64,000 nt of DNA from Diplonema japonicum (taxonomy: Eukaryota > Euglenozoa > Diplonemea > Diplonemida > Diplonemidae). This document shows, piece after piece, positions 13,301 through 24,717 of the stretch. Numbering within the stretch: position 1 is the first letter of the stretch; each line of letters starts with the position of its first letter. Location of the stretch: the NCBI GenBank assembly GCA_964019335.1, contig OZ025656.1, positions 248,001 to 312,000 on the forward strand, in the 5' to 3' direction. A model generated the notes under the pieces. It did no database searches. It saw only the letters and a program-made list of their open reading frames with translations, and had not been told where the DNA came from. The position numbers and the translations under genes are program-made.

Positions 13301-16012
13301 CCACCGAAGAGCGTGTGGACAGACTGGAAGAGCCGGAGCTCCTGCAGGACGAGCCGTCTGTTAAATATGCCATCACGGAGTGCCTGTCGCAGAACGATGC
13401 GTTGAAGACACTTGTCTGTTATGTGTCGTGTGTGTGCGACTTGCTGAAGCAAAAGAGTGAGATGACCTTGGAGTGGGAGTTGTTTATCTCCACTCTGTCG
13501 CTTCTCCACAACTGTTGTCAAGTAAAAGCCAACCGAGTGGCCTTAGCAGAGCAGAGGTCGCTGCACGTAATGCTTGCAGCGGTTGATGTATGCGGAAACC
13601 GCAGTGGTGAGACAGCACACACCGCATTGCAGCTCCTCCTCTCCATCGCGGGTTCCATTGCAGGCGAGATGGACAGCGACAACGTGAGTGTGGACAGCGG
13701 TGCGGATCAACACCTTGAGTTCTGTTTGTCTCACTTGGAGCAACACTTCAATACATGCAGTGCGCAGCTGTTGGGCGTTATCTCCTACCAGCGAATTGAA
13801 AGAGGGGGCTTAGCAAAGGTATGTCGTATAGCATTGCACCACCTGGTACAGGCCGAGCACCACTTGTACGACGTGTTGCGCTTAATCAGTGCGGTTGTGA
13901 GCGGCAACAAGCGTGCTGTCGAGAGGATCGACACATACTTCACACCATTTGTGAATGCGGCAGTCGAGAACGGCGACTCGACTGCTGTCTTCTACACACA
14001 GGTATGTTTGCTTCCCATCAATCACCCACACAGTGCCTTGCTGTTATCATACGAGCATTAGGGTTGGACACCAGCGGAGAGATCAGGCGGAAGTTGCATA
14101 AAGCAGGCGTTGTGTCGAAGATGCTGCAAGTCGTAAAGAAGGATAAAGAGGCATCAACGGCAACTCCTGCTGTACTGCGGCTTCTGGAAGCACTTGTGAA
14201 GGCCACCGGCGACCCACAAGACTTCTATACCTGCATACTAGCTGTGGTATGGCTCTACAAAAAAAAAGGGGGAGGATGTTTCAAATCACACTATAAACAG
14301 GTCACGAAACTGCATTCATTAGAAAAGAAGGGGAGAAAACAGGAGATTTCCTCTGCAGCAGCGGCAGTTCTAGATGCCCTGCGGGAGTGCGGGCGGGATA
14401 ACGGGCAGGTCGACAAGGTCAGAAGACAGACCAAACAGACAAAGCATGATGCAGCAATGGCACTGCGCGAGAAAGTATGACCCACACCTACCCATAACAT
14501 GCCACAGGTGCTGCGCGACCTCAACAAGCAAGCGCACGCCGAGATCGACCTCGATGACGTGGGTGACGAGGATGGACTGGTCTGCTTGATTTGCAGAGAG
14601 GTAGCGACCTTCAGACCTCAGGTAATATACTTCGCTTCCTGCACATACACATCACACTACACTACAGGATGTTCTTGGTTTCTACATGTTCGCACGACGG
14701 GTCGAGATCTTCACCAACACGTGCCCCAACGACCCGCACTGCACCTTCATGTCGCTCAACCCGCCTGCACGGACGACAACCTACACATGTGTCACACACT
14801 TCAATGCAGTACACTATGCTTGTCACAAGGATGCAGCACAGGTATTCTTTTTTAAGTAGAACACACACAACTATATGACAGATCGACGCGGCCATGCGGC
14901 CCGCAAAGCGTGAATGGGAAGGCGCCACTGTAAGGAACCTCAAGACGCGGTGCAACGCGATATTACCGCTGAAGGTGGGAGACACCAACCCTTCGCAGTA
15001 CCATCGGTGCACGGTTGGGTTTGCCGACCGTGTGGGCTTCACACGTGGGAGGGGACAGCTGTCCTTATTCGAGCAGTCCGTGTACGATATGCGCATGATG
15101 CTAAGCAGGGAATGTTGGGAACATTCGTATTCAAGCGATTCGAAAGGCGGGGGCCCGGAACATAATTTCAGCGTGGTGCCGTTTCAGATGCAATTGTCGT
15201 TGCATTACCTTGACGGTGAGGCGAATGAGCATGAGAGGTCGAAGGCTGCATCGTTGCTGGCGCACTTTATCTCGGGTGCTGCGACACCGTTCCTGTTCCA
15301 CGCGGACTCACCTGCGGCGACGAATGTGTCGGCGGAGTTTATCTTTTACCTCCTGACGCTGTCGTTGCACGTGATGTCTCTGCGCCAGTGGCAGGAGAAC
15401 AAATACTTCCTAGTGAGGAACCTCGTCGCGTACTTGCTGTCGACATTTGTGAGCAAACAAAAAAGATCGAAACCGTTGAATCTGGTGTTTGGCGACATGG
15501 TACCTCCAGCTCTGTTGAGTTCGTCCAACCCACCACAGAGCCTGCTTGCGGGGTTGGCAGACCGGAGTAGAATGGACGAATATGACGATGATGGTGATGA
15601 GGAATGGACCAGCGTGAGAGAACTTGCAAATGTGAATGTTGATGGTGGAAAAATCCATGATGTTTCTGCGGAAGACGGCCTGCTTCAGTTCTTGAAACCA
15701 TCATTGGTGTTCCTGTGCGTGCTTGATGCTGTGCATACTGCTCTTAAGAGTCCCGATGCAAAGACTCCAGATGCGAGGGCTGAGCCAACTACCGCTTCGC
15801 GTACTGCTGAATGGGTCACAGCGCTAAACTCACGATTGCTGACACAGCAGGATGGGCTCATAAGTGGTTTATTGGACGTTCGACGTTCTATTTCCCAAGA
15901 CTTCCAGCAATGCTCTTCTTTGCAGGAATTTTTGGATCTTCTCGAAATTCTTCCTCAGGTGCTCTGTGAAGCGCCTTCTGCTGAACAGTGGGCAACACAG
16001 TTCCTTGCGTGA
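1372..16012 (+). CDS. UBR4: UBR4/BIG/Pushover-type giant E3 ubiquitin ligase
   Basis: UBR4 is the giant E3 of the N-degron and protein quality-control pathways. Exons are 1372-14001, 14034-14246, 14301-14474, 14508-14621, 14668-14841 and 14882-16012, giving about 4,811 aa (human UBR4 is about 5,180). Start: the ATG at 1372 opens the frame after an A-rich leader. Seen: alpha-solenoid throughout; a UBR-box region at about residues 1304-1373 with the HWY, CSWCAEYCH and AYCD blocks; a beta-propeller region at about 1550-1850; a Zn ribbon at about 3195-3250 (CPSC, CLNC, YQCRQCRNINHEQLDAFLCNECG), very like the family; and the UBR4 hemi-RING at about 4360-4460 (CLICRE, FRPQDVLGFY, HFNAVHYACHKDA). 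The C-terminus matches the family end (QEFLDLLEILPQ). All splice junctions restore homologous sequence; introns are 32, 54, 33, 46 and 40 nt. Odd points: a 12.6-kb first exon, introns only at the 3' end, and two altered UBR-box zinc ligands. Confidence 0.96.
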
Positions 16013-16111
16013 TGTTTTGGCCCATATCGGAACGAAAGCGAGGCTCCTGAATGAGAGTATCAATGATAGACTTTCCGCAAAATTGGGGTTTGGGTTTTCC
16101 TCAAAGCATCG

Positions 16112-16150
<39 letters not shown>

Positions 16151-16955
16151 CACATTTTTTTTTTTTTTTCCTCCGTTTCCCCAATTTTTTTTTCCCCCCT
16201 TTTCCAATTTTAACATTACACCTCCCCCCCCCAAAAAAAAAGAGGAACGAAAAAAAAATTTTCTGTTACATACCGTTCTTCTTTTTTCTTTTTTTTCTAT
16301 AAAAAAAAAAAAATACCCCAAAAATGAAGTTGAAAAAAAAATACCCTAATTGTTAAGGATGAAAACTTTTATAAAACCTTTTCTCTCCCAATTCCTGCCA
16401 CCCCCCCCCCCCCCCCCCTGTCCTTTATCCTAACATCTACAAAAGTACCATTTTAGTTGATTCTTCTTTTTTTTTCAGACCTTTTAATTTTTTTATTTTA
16501 TTTCTAACTAAACAGGGTGCTTTTATTTGATTTTTTTTCTTTACCTTTTTTTACATTAAAAAAAAAACAAAAAACCGTTTCTGCCTGGCAGCGCTGAGGG
16601 GAAAAAAAAGATCGAAAGGAGATCGAATGAGCTTTTAAAAAGAAAAATAGAAAAAAAAAAGAATAGGGCCCTGTCTGAAATGTGTACGGCTACAGGGCAG
16701 GAGCGAAAGTGAAAACTGAACTCGTTATTCTTATAAAGGGGGAGAGGAGGGTGGTGTTAAGTTTTTTTTTTATATTATTTAAGTCCTTTCTTTCTTTTTT
16801 TTATATTCTCCTCTCCCTCCCCGTATTTGATCCCCCCCCCCCCCCCCCCCCCCACGTTAACATTTCTTTCTTTTTCATTATATTTCACCTTTGTTTCTCA
16901 AACACCATCACAAAAGGCGGTGGTGGAGGGAAGAGGGAGGGGTGTGAGAGGTCAA
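16013..16955 (+). repeat. Intergenic homopolymer-rich DNA
   Basis: No gene is seen. The stretch holds a T run of about 34 (from 16113), several A runs, a C run near 16402, and another C run of about 20 near 16833. It separates UBR4 from the next start codon. Apparent reading frames here consist only of Phe/Lys/Pro homopolymers. Confidence 0.8.
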
Positions 16956-18752
16956 ATGACGCACCTTACTGGAGCCGATTCCATATTTGAATCGGGTGAG
17001 GAAGTGAGGGCTTTGAGAAAACTGACCTTTAAAAGCGGGAAGACAATAGAAATTGGAGACACCGGCGTAGTAACAAAGGTACCTGGAGGCAACGAAAACA
17101 GCCCTGCACAAGTGAAGGTGAACGGGGCCGTGTTCAGCATCGCAGTGGGCGACTTCGAATCTGCTAAGAAAAGCCAAAGAAGCAGTTTGAAACGGGACTC
17201 AAGCGTCACCCCACAGATAGAAATACCAACATCGCCTGAACAAGTCGACAGTGGTGTAATAGCTGCGGAAGATGTCCTCCCTCCATCATGTCAGACCGTC
17301 CCTGTCCGACTGGTGCAGTACATCGACTACGTTGGGCAGTGGGGCGACACAATGCAGAAGCAGCGTGTCCAGCGGTTACAAAAGCAGCTAGAGTCGGCTG
17401 CAGGACGTCTCAGCAGCGAGGCAGCTGCAAAGTTCGAAGAAGTCGCATGGCTCCAAAGCGAGCTGGAAAAGTGGCACAACGAAGCATCGATGCAGTCCAA
17501 GCGAGCCGACGACCTCCAACTGCAGCTCCTCTCGAAAGATGAAGAGATCATGCGTCTCACCAAAGGCATCTCCGACCGTGATGCCGAGATCGCATGGCTC
17601 AAAGCCGAGCTTGCACGCAAGATCAACGAAGCCAACGCTGCCCTCGCAGACGTCTCCCGCCTTGAAGGCCAACTCCGCGCCACACTCGAAGAGCTCAAAC
17701 GGCTCGAACGTGTCGCCAACCAAAAGGGCAACGATGAGGCCGACAGAAGGAAGGACCTCGACAAGCGGTACGAAGACATGAGGAACAGGAAGAAGGAGCT
17801 GGAAGACCAGCTGTACCAGAAAATGGAGGAGTTGGCAAGAGCCGAGCAAGCCATCAAGGCACTGGAGCAGGCATTGCGCGATGGGAACCTTGCCTTCGAG
17901 AGGGCGAAGAATGAATGGGAGCAACAAGCAGCGGCCAACGCGCGTGCTATCGAGTTGCTGAAGCAGCAGCTGGCGAAGCTGCAGGGCTTGAACACGAAGG
18001 CGGCACGCGATGCGTCAACGCAGGTGTACAGCGGTGCTGCAGGCACAAACCCGAACCTTGTGAATGCTGACAATCGTGTGGCGGAGATGAAAGCGAAGCT
18101 GTTCACGAGGGAACAGCAGATTGCGCAGCTAGAAGCACGTCTGCAGGAGGCAGACTCACTGAAGGGTAGACTGTTGCAGGACCTGCAGGACCAGCTTGCA
18201 CAACGCGATGAATACATCAGGTCGTTGGAGGCAGGCACCGGTGCGAACTGGCGGAAGATAAAGTCCGAAGACGAGCTGCTGAAGGCAATCAGCGACCTGG
18301 AGGACCAGCTCAAAGCAGAGCGCAACACGAACGACGACCTGAGATCGCAGATGGAGCAAATGAAGGCGAGCTACGAGAGGAAGCTGAGAGAAGCAGAGCG
18401 ACTGCTAAGAGAAGCCGAGAGGAGGTACAAAGAACTGGAGCATCTGCGTGACCTGCTGGGGACGAAAACAGAGAATGCGGAGGAGATTATAAAGCGCCAG
18501 CTGCAAGAGATCGCGCAGCTCAAGGCACTGCTCGCGGACCAGGACCATTCGATCGTGGGGTACAAGGCACGCATAGACCAGTTGGAAATGGTTATACAAC
18601 AGCTGCAAGCCTTGCTTCCCAAAATACACGAGGAGTCTGTCCTCCGCTTGCTGGGGCCGTTGAGGGACGCCCTCGCGCTGTTCCCCGACCGCAACCCTGT
18701 CAAGTCCCCGTCGCGTATTCGACATTCAATGTCACCCACTCGTATGAGATAG
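16956..18752 (+). CDS. Long coiled-coil protein with N-terminal SH3-like fold
   Basis: Single exon of 598 aa. The ATG at 16956 is chosen because the frame upstream is a C-run and T-rich intergenic sequence with no ATG. Residues about 10-70 (LRKLTFKSGKTIEIGDTGVV ... AQVKVNG) look like a small SH3/KOW-type beta barrel. Residues about 130-550 form an almost uninterrupted heptad coiled coil rich in Glu, Lys, Gln and Leu (for example AKFEEVAWLQSELEKW and LLREAERRYKELEHLR). The tail is basic and Ser/Pro-rich (KSPSRIRHSMSPTRMR), a plausible microtubule- or kinase-target tail. I do not recognise the family; a cytoskeletal, basal-body or tethering scaffold is an inference from architecture only. The next gene starts 135 bp downstream. 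Confidence 0.8.
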   Translation: MTHLTGADSIFESGEEVRALRKLTFKSGKTIEIGDTGVVTKVPGGNENSPAQVKVNGAVFSIAVGDFESAKKSQRSSLKRDSSVTPQIEIPTSPEQVDSGVIAAEDVLPPSCQTVPVRLVQYIDYVGQWGDTMQKQRVQRLQKQLESAAGRLSSEAAAKFEEVAWLQSELEKWHNEASMQSKRADDLQLQLLSKDEEIMRLTKGISDRDAEIAWLKAELARKINEANAALADVSRLEGQLRATLEELKRLERVANQKGNDEADRRKDLDKRYEDMRNRKKELEDQLYQKMEELARAEQAIKALEQALRDGNLAFERAKNEWEQQAAANARAIELLKQQLAKLQGLNTKAARDASTQVYSGAAGTNPNLVNADNRVAEMKAKLFTREQQIAQLEARLQEADSLKGRLLQDLQDQLAQRDEYIRSLEAGTGANWRKIKSEDELLKAISDLEDQLKAERNTNDDLRSQMEQMKASYERKLREAERLLREAERRYKELEHLRDLLGTKTENAEEIIKRQLQEIAQLKALLADQDHSIVGYKARIDQLEMVIQQLQALLPKIHEESVLRLLGPLRDALALFPDRNPVKSPSRIRHSMSPTRMR

Positions 18753-18887
18753 TGAGCCCCCCCTCCCCCCCCTGTATTGTTTCCTTTCCCCTTTTCAACT
18801 TGTTGTATTACAGAACAGTATTCTTTTGAGTAGATATTTGTTCCATTTTACTAAATTTTATCGCACCAAAGGGGGTTGGGGGAGAAG

Positions 18888-20069
18888 ATGTCGGTATTTG
18901 ATTTCAATGTGTGCGAACCCGTGAAGATCGAGAGGGGCGGGATGAAACTGGCGTATTGGAAATACAGAGTGAACACAAAGACAACATGCACACAGTACGC
19001 AAGAAAGGAGTACGGGACATACAGGAGGTACAGCGACTTCGCGTGGTTAAGGAAGAGGTTGGTGGAGACGTACCCAGGGTGCTTGGTACCGCCTCTGCCG
19101 GAGAAGGATGTTAAAGAGAATTTCGATAAGTTGTTCGGCGGCAGTGGCGAGGAGACCTCACTGCATCGTTTCAGACAGCGTGCGTTGCGGAAGTTCTTGG
19201 TGCGTGTCGGGGCACATCCGAAGCTTGCCTTGTCAGGGTCGCTGCAAGAGTTCATTGAACTCGACGAAGATGAGTTTGCCAAGCGCATGAAGCAGGTTTC
19301 AAAGCCGGACTCCATCCTCAAGTCAACAAGCCAGTTCAAACAGATGTCGTTATCCGTCACAAACCGTCTCTCGTCTGACCTCAACGCGATCAGCTTGAAA
19401 GCCACTCCTTTCAAGGACGAGTACCCACCGGAAAAACAAAAATGGCACGATGTTCAACAATACCTGAACAAGCTTGAGAATGCTCTTTGCATGATGCGTG
19501 ACAGGTTCGACAACTTGGCGAGGAAGAAGAGATCCTTTGCCGGTTCGATGCACGACACAGGAAAGGCCTTCGCAACCATTTTTGAAAAAGACGCTCAGTT
19601 CACAGGAGCCAACTACGGTGAAGGTGTGTCAAGAGCAGAGGCGGTTTCACGGCTGGAAGAGGAAGCCGCTGAGGCCGATGTGACACAAATCATCGAAACC
19701 CTGACATACTACGCTGGGCTGTGCAGAGCAGCAGAAGGTGTCGTCGATTATCTGAAATCACTTTGGATTCTCGAAGCCGTTCTCGAAAAGGATCTAGATA
19801 CCCTTCGTAAAAAACGGGAAAAGGGCGGGACCAAGGAGCAAACAGATTCTGCGGACGCTTCTGTGACGGGCTCCATGGCCAAGAATGACGAGGTCACAGG
19901 GCACATCCGGCTTGTGATCGAGACCTTTTCCGACGATCTAAAACGGTTCGAGCTCGAAAAACAACACGACTTGAAATCGCTCCTCTCGATGAACGTTGAT
20001 CTCACCAAGGAGTTCGCATTGAAACGGCAGGAAGCATGGGATGCACTAGCTACCACCACTTCGATGTGA
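18888..20069 (+). CDS. PX-BAR sorting nexin (Vps5/SNX1-like)
   Basis: Single exon, 393 aa, starting at the ATG at 18888 (an in-frame TTG at 18876 is not credible). A PX domain spans about residues 5-130, with the phosphoinositide-binding RRYSDF block, the Pro-rich loop VPPLPEKD and a following helical RFRQRALRKFLVRV segment. After a short linker (about 130-180) the remaining ~210 residues are helical and amphipathic, as in a BAR dimerisation domain (HDVQQYLNKLENALCMM, DVTQIIETLTYYAG, FALKRQEAWDAL). This is the architecture of retromer-associated or endosomal SNX-BAR proteins, which bind PtdIns3P membranes and stabilise tubules. Which paralogue it is cannot be settled by eye. No introns are evident. 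Confidence 0.88.
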   Translation: MSVFDFNVCEPVKIERGGMKLAYWKYRVNTKTTCTQYARKEYGTYRRYSDFAWLRKRLVETYPGCLVPPLPEKDVKENFDKLFGGSGEETSLHRFRQRALRKFLVRVGAHPKLALSGSLQEFIELDEDEFAKRMKQVSKPDSILKSTSQFKQMSLSVTNRLSSDLNAISLKATPFKDEYPPEKQKWHDVQQYLNKLENALCMMRDRFDNLARKKRSFAGSMHDTGKAFATIFEKDAQFTGANYGEGVSRAEAVSRLEEEAAEADVTQIIETLTYYAGLCRAAEGVVDYLKSLWILEAVLEKDLDTLRKKREKGGTKEQTDSADASVTGSMAKNDEVTGHIRLVIETFSDDLKRFELEKQHDLKSLLSMNVDLTKEFALKRQEAWDALATTTSM

Positions 20070-20409
20070 TTTTTTTTAAAGAATGATGGGGGGGGGGGGG
20101 GGGGGGGGGAGGAGGGGGGAGTGAGTGTAACATAGTTCCTTTGTTTTTTTTTTCTTTGTCTTTCCACCGAGAAAAATGTTTTCTTCCCCTCCCCCACCTT
20201 CCCTTTGTTTCTCCTGCTTGTATTACCTGAAGCCTCTTTCTTCCCCCCCCCCCCCTACCCCGCGATTATTTCTCGCTTTGCCACTCTCTCCCATTTCTTT
20301 TTCTTTTTTTGTCCTCGTTTCATCCCTTTTTTTTAATATTTCCATCGCTTATACAACAAAGAAAAAAAGGAGGAGGGGGTGAATAGGGGGCTTACACTCG
20401 ACGAAGAAT
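20070..20409 (+). repeat. Intergenic G-run/C-run and pyrimidine-rich spacer
   Basis: Contains a G run of about 20 (near 20090), a C run of about 12 (near 20241) and T/C-rich tracts. No gene is seen. Confidence 0.75.
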
Positions 20410-20696
20410 ATGACAGGAAGGAAACTACACAATACAGGGGTGTCAGGACCACAGAAAATGAAGGGGAAAGCTGCGAGAGACATGGCTCAAGCACAAGGGT
20501 TCGAGTTCAAAACGCCTGCTGTGCAGGGTTTGTTTGTGTCAGGGGCACAGGTTTGCCAACGGGGGAAGGGGGGAAAAAAAAAGAAAAAAAGGTGGCTCTC
20601 CCAAAGACCCAGGAGGGATACTGGATCCGATACGCGCCAGGAAGCAGAGCGAACGGGGGGTTTTCAAAAGAAGTGCCGACCCAATATAATTTGTAG
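20410..20696 (+). CDS. Small two-exon protein (~74 aa), unrecognised
   Basis: Candidate small gene. Exon 1 runs from the ATG at 20410 to 20550 (47 codons: MTGRKLHNTG ... GLFVSGAQ). The next in-frame sequence turns into a purine-rich, A-run intron. Exon 2 in another frame (20613-20696) encodes EGYWIRYAPGSRANGGFSKE...TQYNL and a TAG stop. The inferred intron is 20551-20612 (GTTTGC ... CCCAG, 62 nt); an acceptor at 20606 is also in phase. Non-homopolymer, balanced composition on both sides of an A-rich intron, as in confirmed genes here, supports a real gene. The product is small and basic; no function is assigned. It sits 140 bp upstream of the next gene. Confidence 0.5.
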
Positions 20697-20836
20697 AACG
20701 GGAACGGGAGAAGGAGAAAAAAAAAAATAATTACAATTTCTTTTTTTTTTTCCTTCTTTTTTTTTTTATATATTTCTTTTATATATTATTTCCACGATCC
20801 CCACAAAAAAAGAAAAAAAAACAGAAACACGAACAC

Positions 20837-21877
20837 ATGATAAGCCTAAAGCGAACAGATGCGGGGAAGATCTGGACCCCGAAGGAACCGACCAAAGCCC
20901 ACCTAGAAGCGCAGTACCAATTCATGCACTTCAACGAAAAAACAGCTATGATCAAAGGAAAGGCAACGCTCTTATTCAGCTATGGGTACGAACTATGGGC
21001 AACGGAACCCATCTTCAAACCTGTAAATCTATGCTGGGTAGGCGTCGTGGTGGTATCGGAAGAAGGGGAACGGTCAGAAGACCTCCGAGGGGTGAAAGTG
21101 GCAGTTACCGAGCCTGGCCTCAAATCAGAGGCATTACTACACGGCAACCCCTTCGCAGATGCGTGTGTGGCTATGAATACCGATGTGCTTGACACTCAGT
21201 CGATGCTTGTATTCCACTCCCTCTCAGGGCAGTCTGAGTTCCCTGCCTCTCCTACTCCGCACATGGCTTCTTCGTTCGCGTGCCAATACCTTCTCTTCCT
21301 AACTACTTCACGACTCGTCTCGCTTGACCTCCTGTCGTCGCTGTCCTCGTGGAGGTACAAGCCCGTCAGGGGGGAGCTTCTTTGCAAAGCTTCCGATTTA
21401 TCAACCTGTGTGCCTGACCCTAATGGGACGGGCGAACCAGAAGCGGTCAAAACATTGGGTGTCACATTGTGTAAGATGCTTGACAACCAAGTTCAACCAG
21501 AGGACGCGCGAAGCTGGGCGTGTGCCTCTGCCTTCGCGGGGTGCTGCCTGCGCAATAATGCCACTGTCGACGACCTGCTCTCCCACGTGTTTATCACCCA
21601 GCACCACGGCGACGAACGGTTCTTCGTGAAATTCTGTTGCCTCGCAGCGTCCGCTTGGTCTCCCCCCTCAGACCCCTCTTCACACCTCTCCACATTAAGA
21701 CTACACCTTTTAAGACACCACGCCTGGCTTCTCGTTGAAGCTGCGGGGCCATACCCTTCCTTCTGGGAGGTTCTTTATACATCCTTACAAGACCTTGAAT
21801 CCAGCCTTCCATCGAATCTCCACCGCTCGCTGGTTCTCAGCGTGGTGCGTGAGTTGTGGAAGGACGGGTTTGTCTGA
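20837..21877 (+). CDS. Hypothetical protein, 346 aa
   Basis: Single exon from the ATG at 20837, preceded by an A-rich leader. The composition is that of a normal globular protein: an N-terminal half with beta-type segments ([24 protein letters not shown]) and a C-terminal half rich in Leu and Cys with helical character ([36 protein letters not shown]). There is no signal peptide, membrane segment or recognised catalytic motif. I do not recognise the family. It ends only 107 bp before the NCKX start codon. Confidence 0.75.
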   Translation: MISLKRTDAGKIWTPKEPTKAHLEAQYQFMHFNEKTAMIKGKATLLFSYGYELWATEPIFKPVNLCWVGVVVVSEEGERSEDLRGVKVAVTEPGLKSEALLHGNPFADACVAMNTDVLDTQSMLVFHSLSGQSEFPASPTPHMASSFACQYLLFLTTSRLVSLDLLSSLSSWRYKPVRGELLCKASDLSTCVPDPNGTGEPEAVKTLGVTLCKMLDNQVQPEDARSWACASAFAGCCLRNNATVDDLLSHVFITQHHGDERFFVKFCCLAASAWSPPSDPSSHLSTLRLHLLRHHAWLLVEAAGPYPSFWEVLYTSLQDLESSLPSNLHRSLVLSVVRELWKDGFV

Positions 21878-21984
21878 CCCGTTTTCTTCTTCTTCTTGTT
21901 TCTCTCTTTTTTGCGTTTTTATCCGTTCACAACAGGAGGGGGGCACAGTGGAGGACAGGTCTCCACCAAACCACCCACCCCAAA

Positions 21985-24547
21985 ATGGGTAGAAAGCGAA
22001 AGCTGAAAGCCTTTGCGGCCATCTTCTTGGGCTCCTTGATCCTCATGGTGTCGTATAATGAGCTGTGGGGCACGGGTACGGAAGCGGTGGAGGTGGAGCT
22101 TACGGGGAGCAGTACTAATAGGAAACTGATGGCGGTTGCTGTTTATCCTATGGTTATAAACCCATATCTTCAGTGTGTGGAAGATGGTGGGTGTGGGAAC
22201 GATGAAAACTGCAGGGTGGAGTGCAATGGGAACGCGAACTGCCTTGGATACAAAGCGATTAGCCCCACGAAGGGCGAAATGTGCAAGAACCTAACAACGT
22301 CGCTGACCTTCGTGGGGGAGACCTTGTACCGGAGGCCTGGTCCGCCCTGTCTTGTAAACGACACTGTCGTGACCTCTTTGGACCCCCTCCTAAGAAGGGA
22401 AGGTATGGTGCAGTGGATTGACTCAAACGATGCGTTGGTCCTCATAAATGGAGCCGTGATACCAGAAATGTTCAAGGTTCCAGACATCTACAGGCACAAT
22501 GCATACACAGCTCAAAACGAGAGCTGCAACATTGTGATAAGCGAAAACCGTCTGTACCCGAACGAGGCATTCAGCAAGTCGCAGAGGAAGAATGGTGCCC
22601 TTGTTCTTTACGCATGTGGTGTGCTGTACATGTTCTTCGCACTAGCAATAGTCTGCGATGACTACTTCGTGCCCGCCCTCGAGTCGCTCGCAGTGAAGCT
22701 GCAGCTCTCTGACGACGTTGCCGGCGCCACCTTCATGGCCGCTGGGGGCAGTGCCCCTGAACTTTTCACGTCCTTTATCGGAGTCTTCATCGCCCAGTAT
22801 GTTCCTTTGCCACCTTCCCACCCCACAGATCTGACGTCGGCTTCGGAACCATCATCGGCAGCGCTGTCTTCAACGTGTTGTTCGTGATTGGCGCCTGCTC
22901 CATCGCCACACGCGAGCTTGCCAAGGACGTTGGGGTATTAAAATTCAAAAAGGGAGGGGGAAATATAATTTATCTCTTTTTTTTAAAGGGACTCCCACTG
23001 ACATGGTGGCCCCTCGCAAGGGACTCAACATTCTACCTCGTTGACTTAGTGCTACTGATGGTCTTTTTCATCGACAAAAAGATCGAAATCTGGGAAAGCG
23101 GGATCCTCATTGCCTGCTACTCCATGTACGTGATCTTCATGGCTTACAACCTGCCCGTCTATACCAAGGTGAGGAGCATCCTTGACAGGAGGTCGGGGAA
23201 GGTGGTCCCTGACGAAGAGGCAGACAAGCCAAGCTATCCTACCACAGAGGACGGCGCACTGAAGACAAAAGCATCGCAGAAAGAGGACGACAAGGACAAG
23301 TGCGGCTCTGGCTGGGCACAGGTATGAAGAACTAACGGTAACGCCAACTCGCCACGCAGGCAAAAACACGTGCAAGGAGCAACTCCACATCGCACATCCT
23401 TACAAGACAGCAGAGGTCAGGCTCGAAGGCCAAGGCTGACGACGAGAAGCCCAAAGTATGTAAACTACAACAACAACAAAGCACTGGTAGGAACCCGACT
23501 CTGATAACCAGAAGGAAGAGGAAATGGAAGAAGCTCGTGTACAGGAGGAAGAGGAGGACGAAGAGGACGAACCATGGAGCCCGAAACCGCCCGCTGAGGG
23601 TCTCGTCAAATGGGTACTCTTGTTCCCGTTGAACTTCCCGTTGTGGCTCGTCCTGCCTTCCGGGGTGTCGCTAGGCGCAGAGAAAGACATGGTGTGAACA
23701 CACTTTACATTTTTCGACATTAAAAATAAAATAACAGTTCACAAGAGAACACAAGCTCACAGCGCTGAGCTGCAGGCTGATGGAGTTCGGCGGGTTGAAG
23801 AAGAAAAGCGATGGGAAGAAAATACTCCCGTCGGTGACGTGGCTGAAGGACCACAGCGCGCAGCTGGTTCACGTGAAAGACGATGACTTACGAGACGAAG
23901 ACGACACGAGGCCGGGGGGCGAGGTTCTTGTCTCACTGATTACCTCGTTTGAGACGGAAGCGACCAGTGGGCATGACGAGGCGGCCGCTTTCCTTGGATG
24001 GGCAACAAGCGCAGACAGCACGCCAGTAGAATACAGAAAAGCATTGAAACAGAAATACGGCAGTTTCTTCGGACGATTATACGTCGGAGGCTTCCTGGGA
24101 AGCATTATGTGGATCGGTTGGTTCACCTATCTCACCGTCTGGTGGGCAGAGACTATTGGTAAAGACCTTGGCATTTCGGAAGTGGTCATGGGGATTACTT
24201 TCCTTGCGGCAGGTAATTTAAAAAAAAAAAAAATGCAAAAAAAAAAAAAATAATAATAATAATAATAATAAATAAATAAAGGCACATCGGTCCCTGATCT
24301 GATCTCCAGTGTGATCGTGGCAAGGGATGGGAAAGGCGACATGGCTGTGAGCTCTTCCATCGGTTCGAACATTTTCGATGCCACGTTTGGTCTTCCTGTA
24401 CCATGGTTTTTCTGGTCGATTGCGCATTCTGGGAAAGCGATCACTGTTGAAGCGAACGCCCTTGGCACTTCGGTACTCATGCTTGTTGGAATGCTTATTT
24501 GCATTATTTCTGCAATAGCGCTGTTGGGGTATGCGAGAGGATGGGGA

Positions 24548-24583
<36 letters not shown>

Positions 24584-24686
24584 ATGGCGCCTCAACGTCA
24601 TGCTCGGCGGGCTCAGTCTCATTCTTTACGCGATTTTTGTCACCATTACAATCCTCATGAGTTATGGGCATATTCCCACAGCGTTC

Positions 24687-24689
<3 letters not shown>
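21985..24689 (+). CDS. K+-dependent Na+/Ca2+ exchanger (NCKX/SLC24 family), eight exons
   Basis: NCKX proteins extrude Ca2+ and K+ in exchange for Na+ across plasma or organelle membranes. Exons are 21985-22796, 22829-22934, 22989-23321, 23360-23455, 23491-23691, 23738-24212, 24282-24528 and 24584-24689, giving 791 aa. A signal anchor (residues 7-24) precedes a lumenal domain with a Cys-rich patch ([17 protein letters not shown]). The alpha-1 repeat reads [13 protein letters not shown], then across intron 1 [19 protein letters not shown]; alpha-2 reads ITFLAAG|TSVPDL, then [14 protein letters not shown]. The ion-binding Glu and Asp of the two repeats are kept. Every junction rebuilds family sequence, including LTWWPL after intron 2 and the last helix after intron 7. 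The acceptor for exon 5 could instead be 23511. The cytosolic loop (23.2-24.1 kb) is acidic and carries a long extra stretch absent from typical NCKX. Introns are 32-69 nt, two of them mostly poly(A). Confidence 0.92.

Positions 24690-24717
<28 letters not shown>

Noticed and set aside
17327-18328. Ser/Ala/Cys-rich minus-strand frame over the coiled-coil gene
   Set aside because: Antisense of Glu/Lys/Gln-rich coiled coil gives Ser/Leu/Phe-rich frames; no start context or family.
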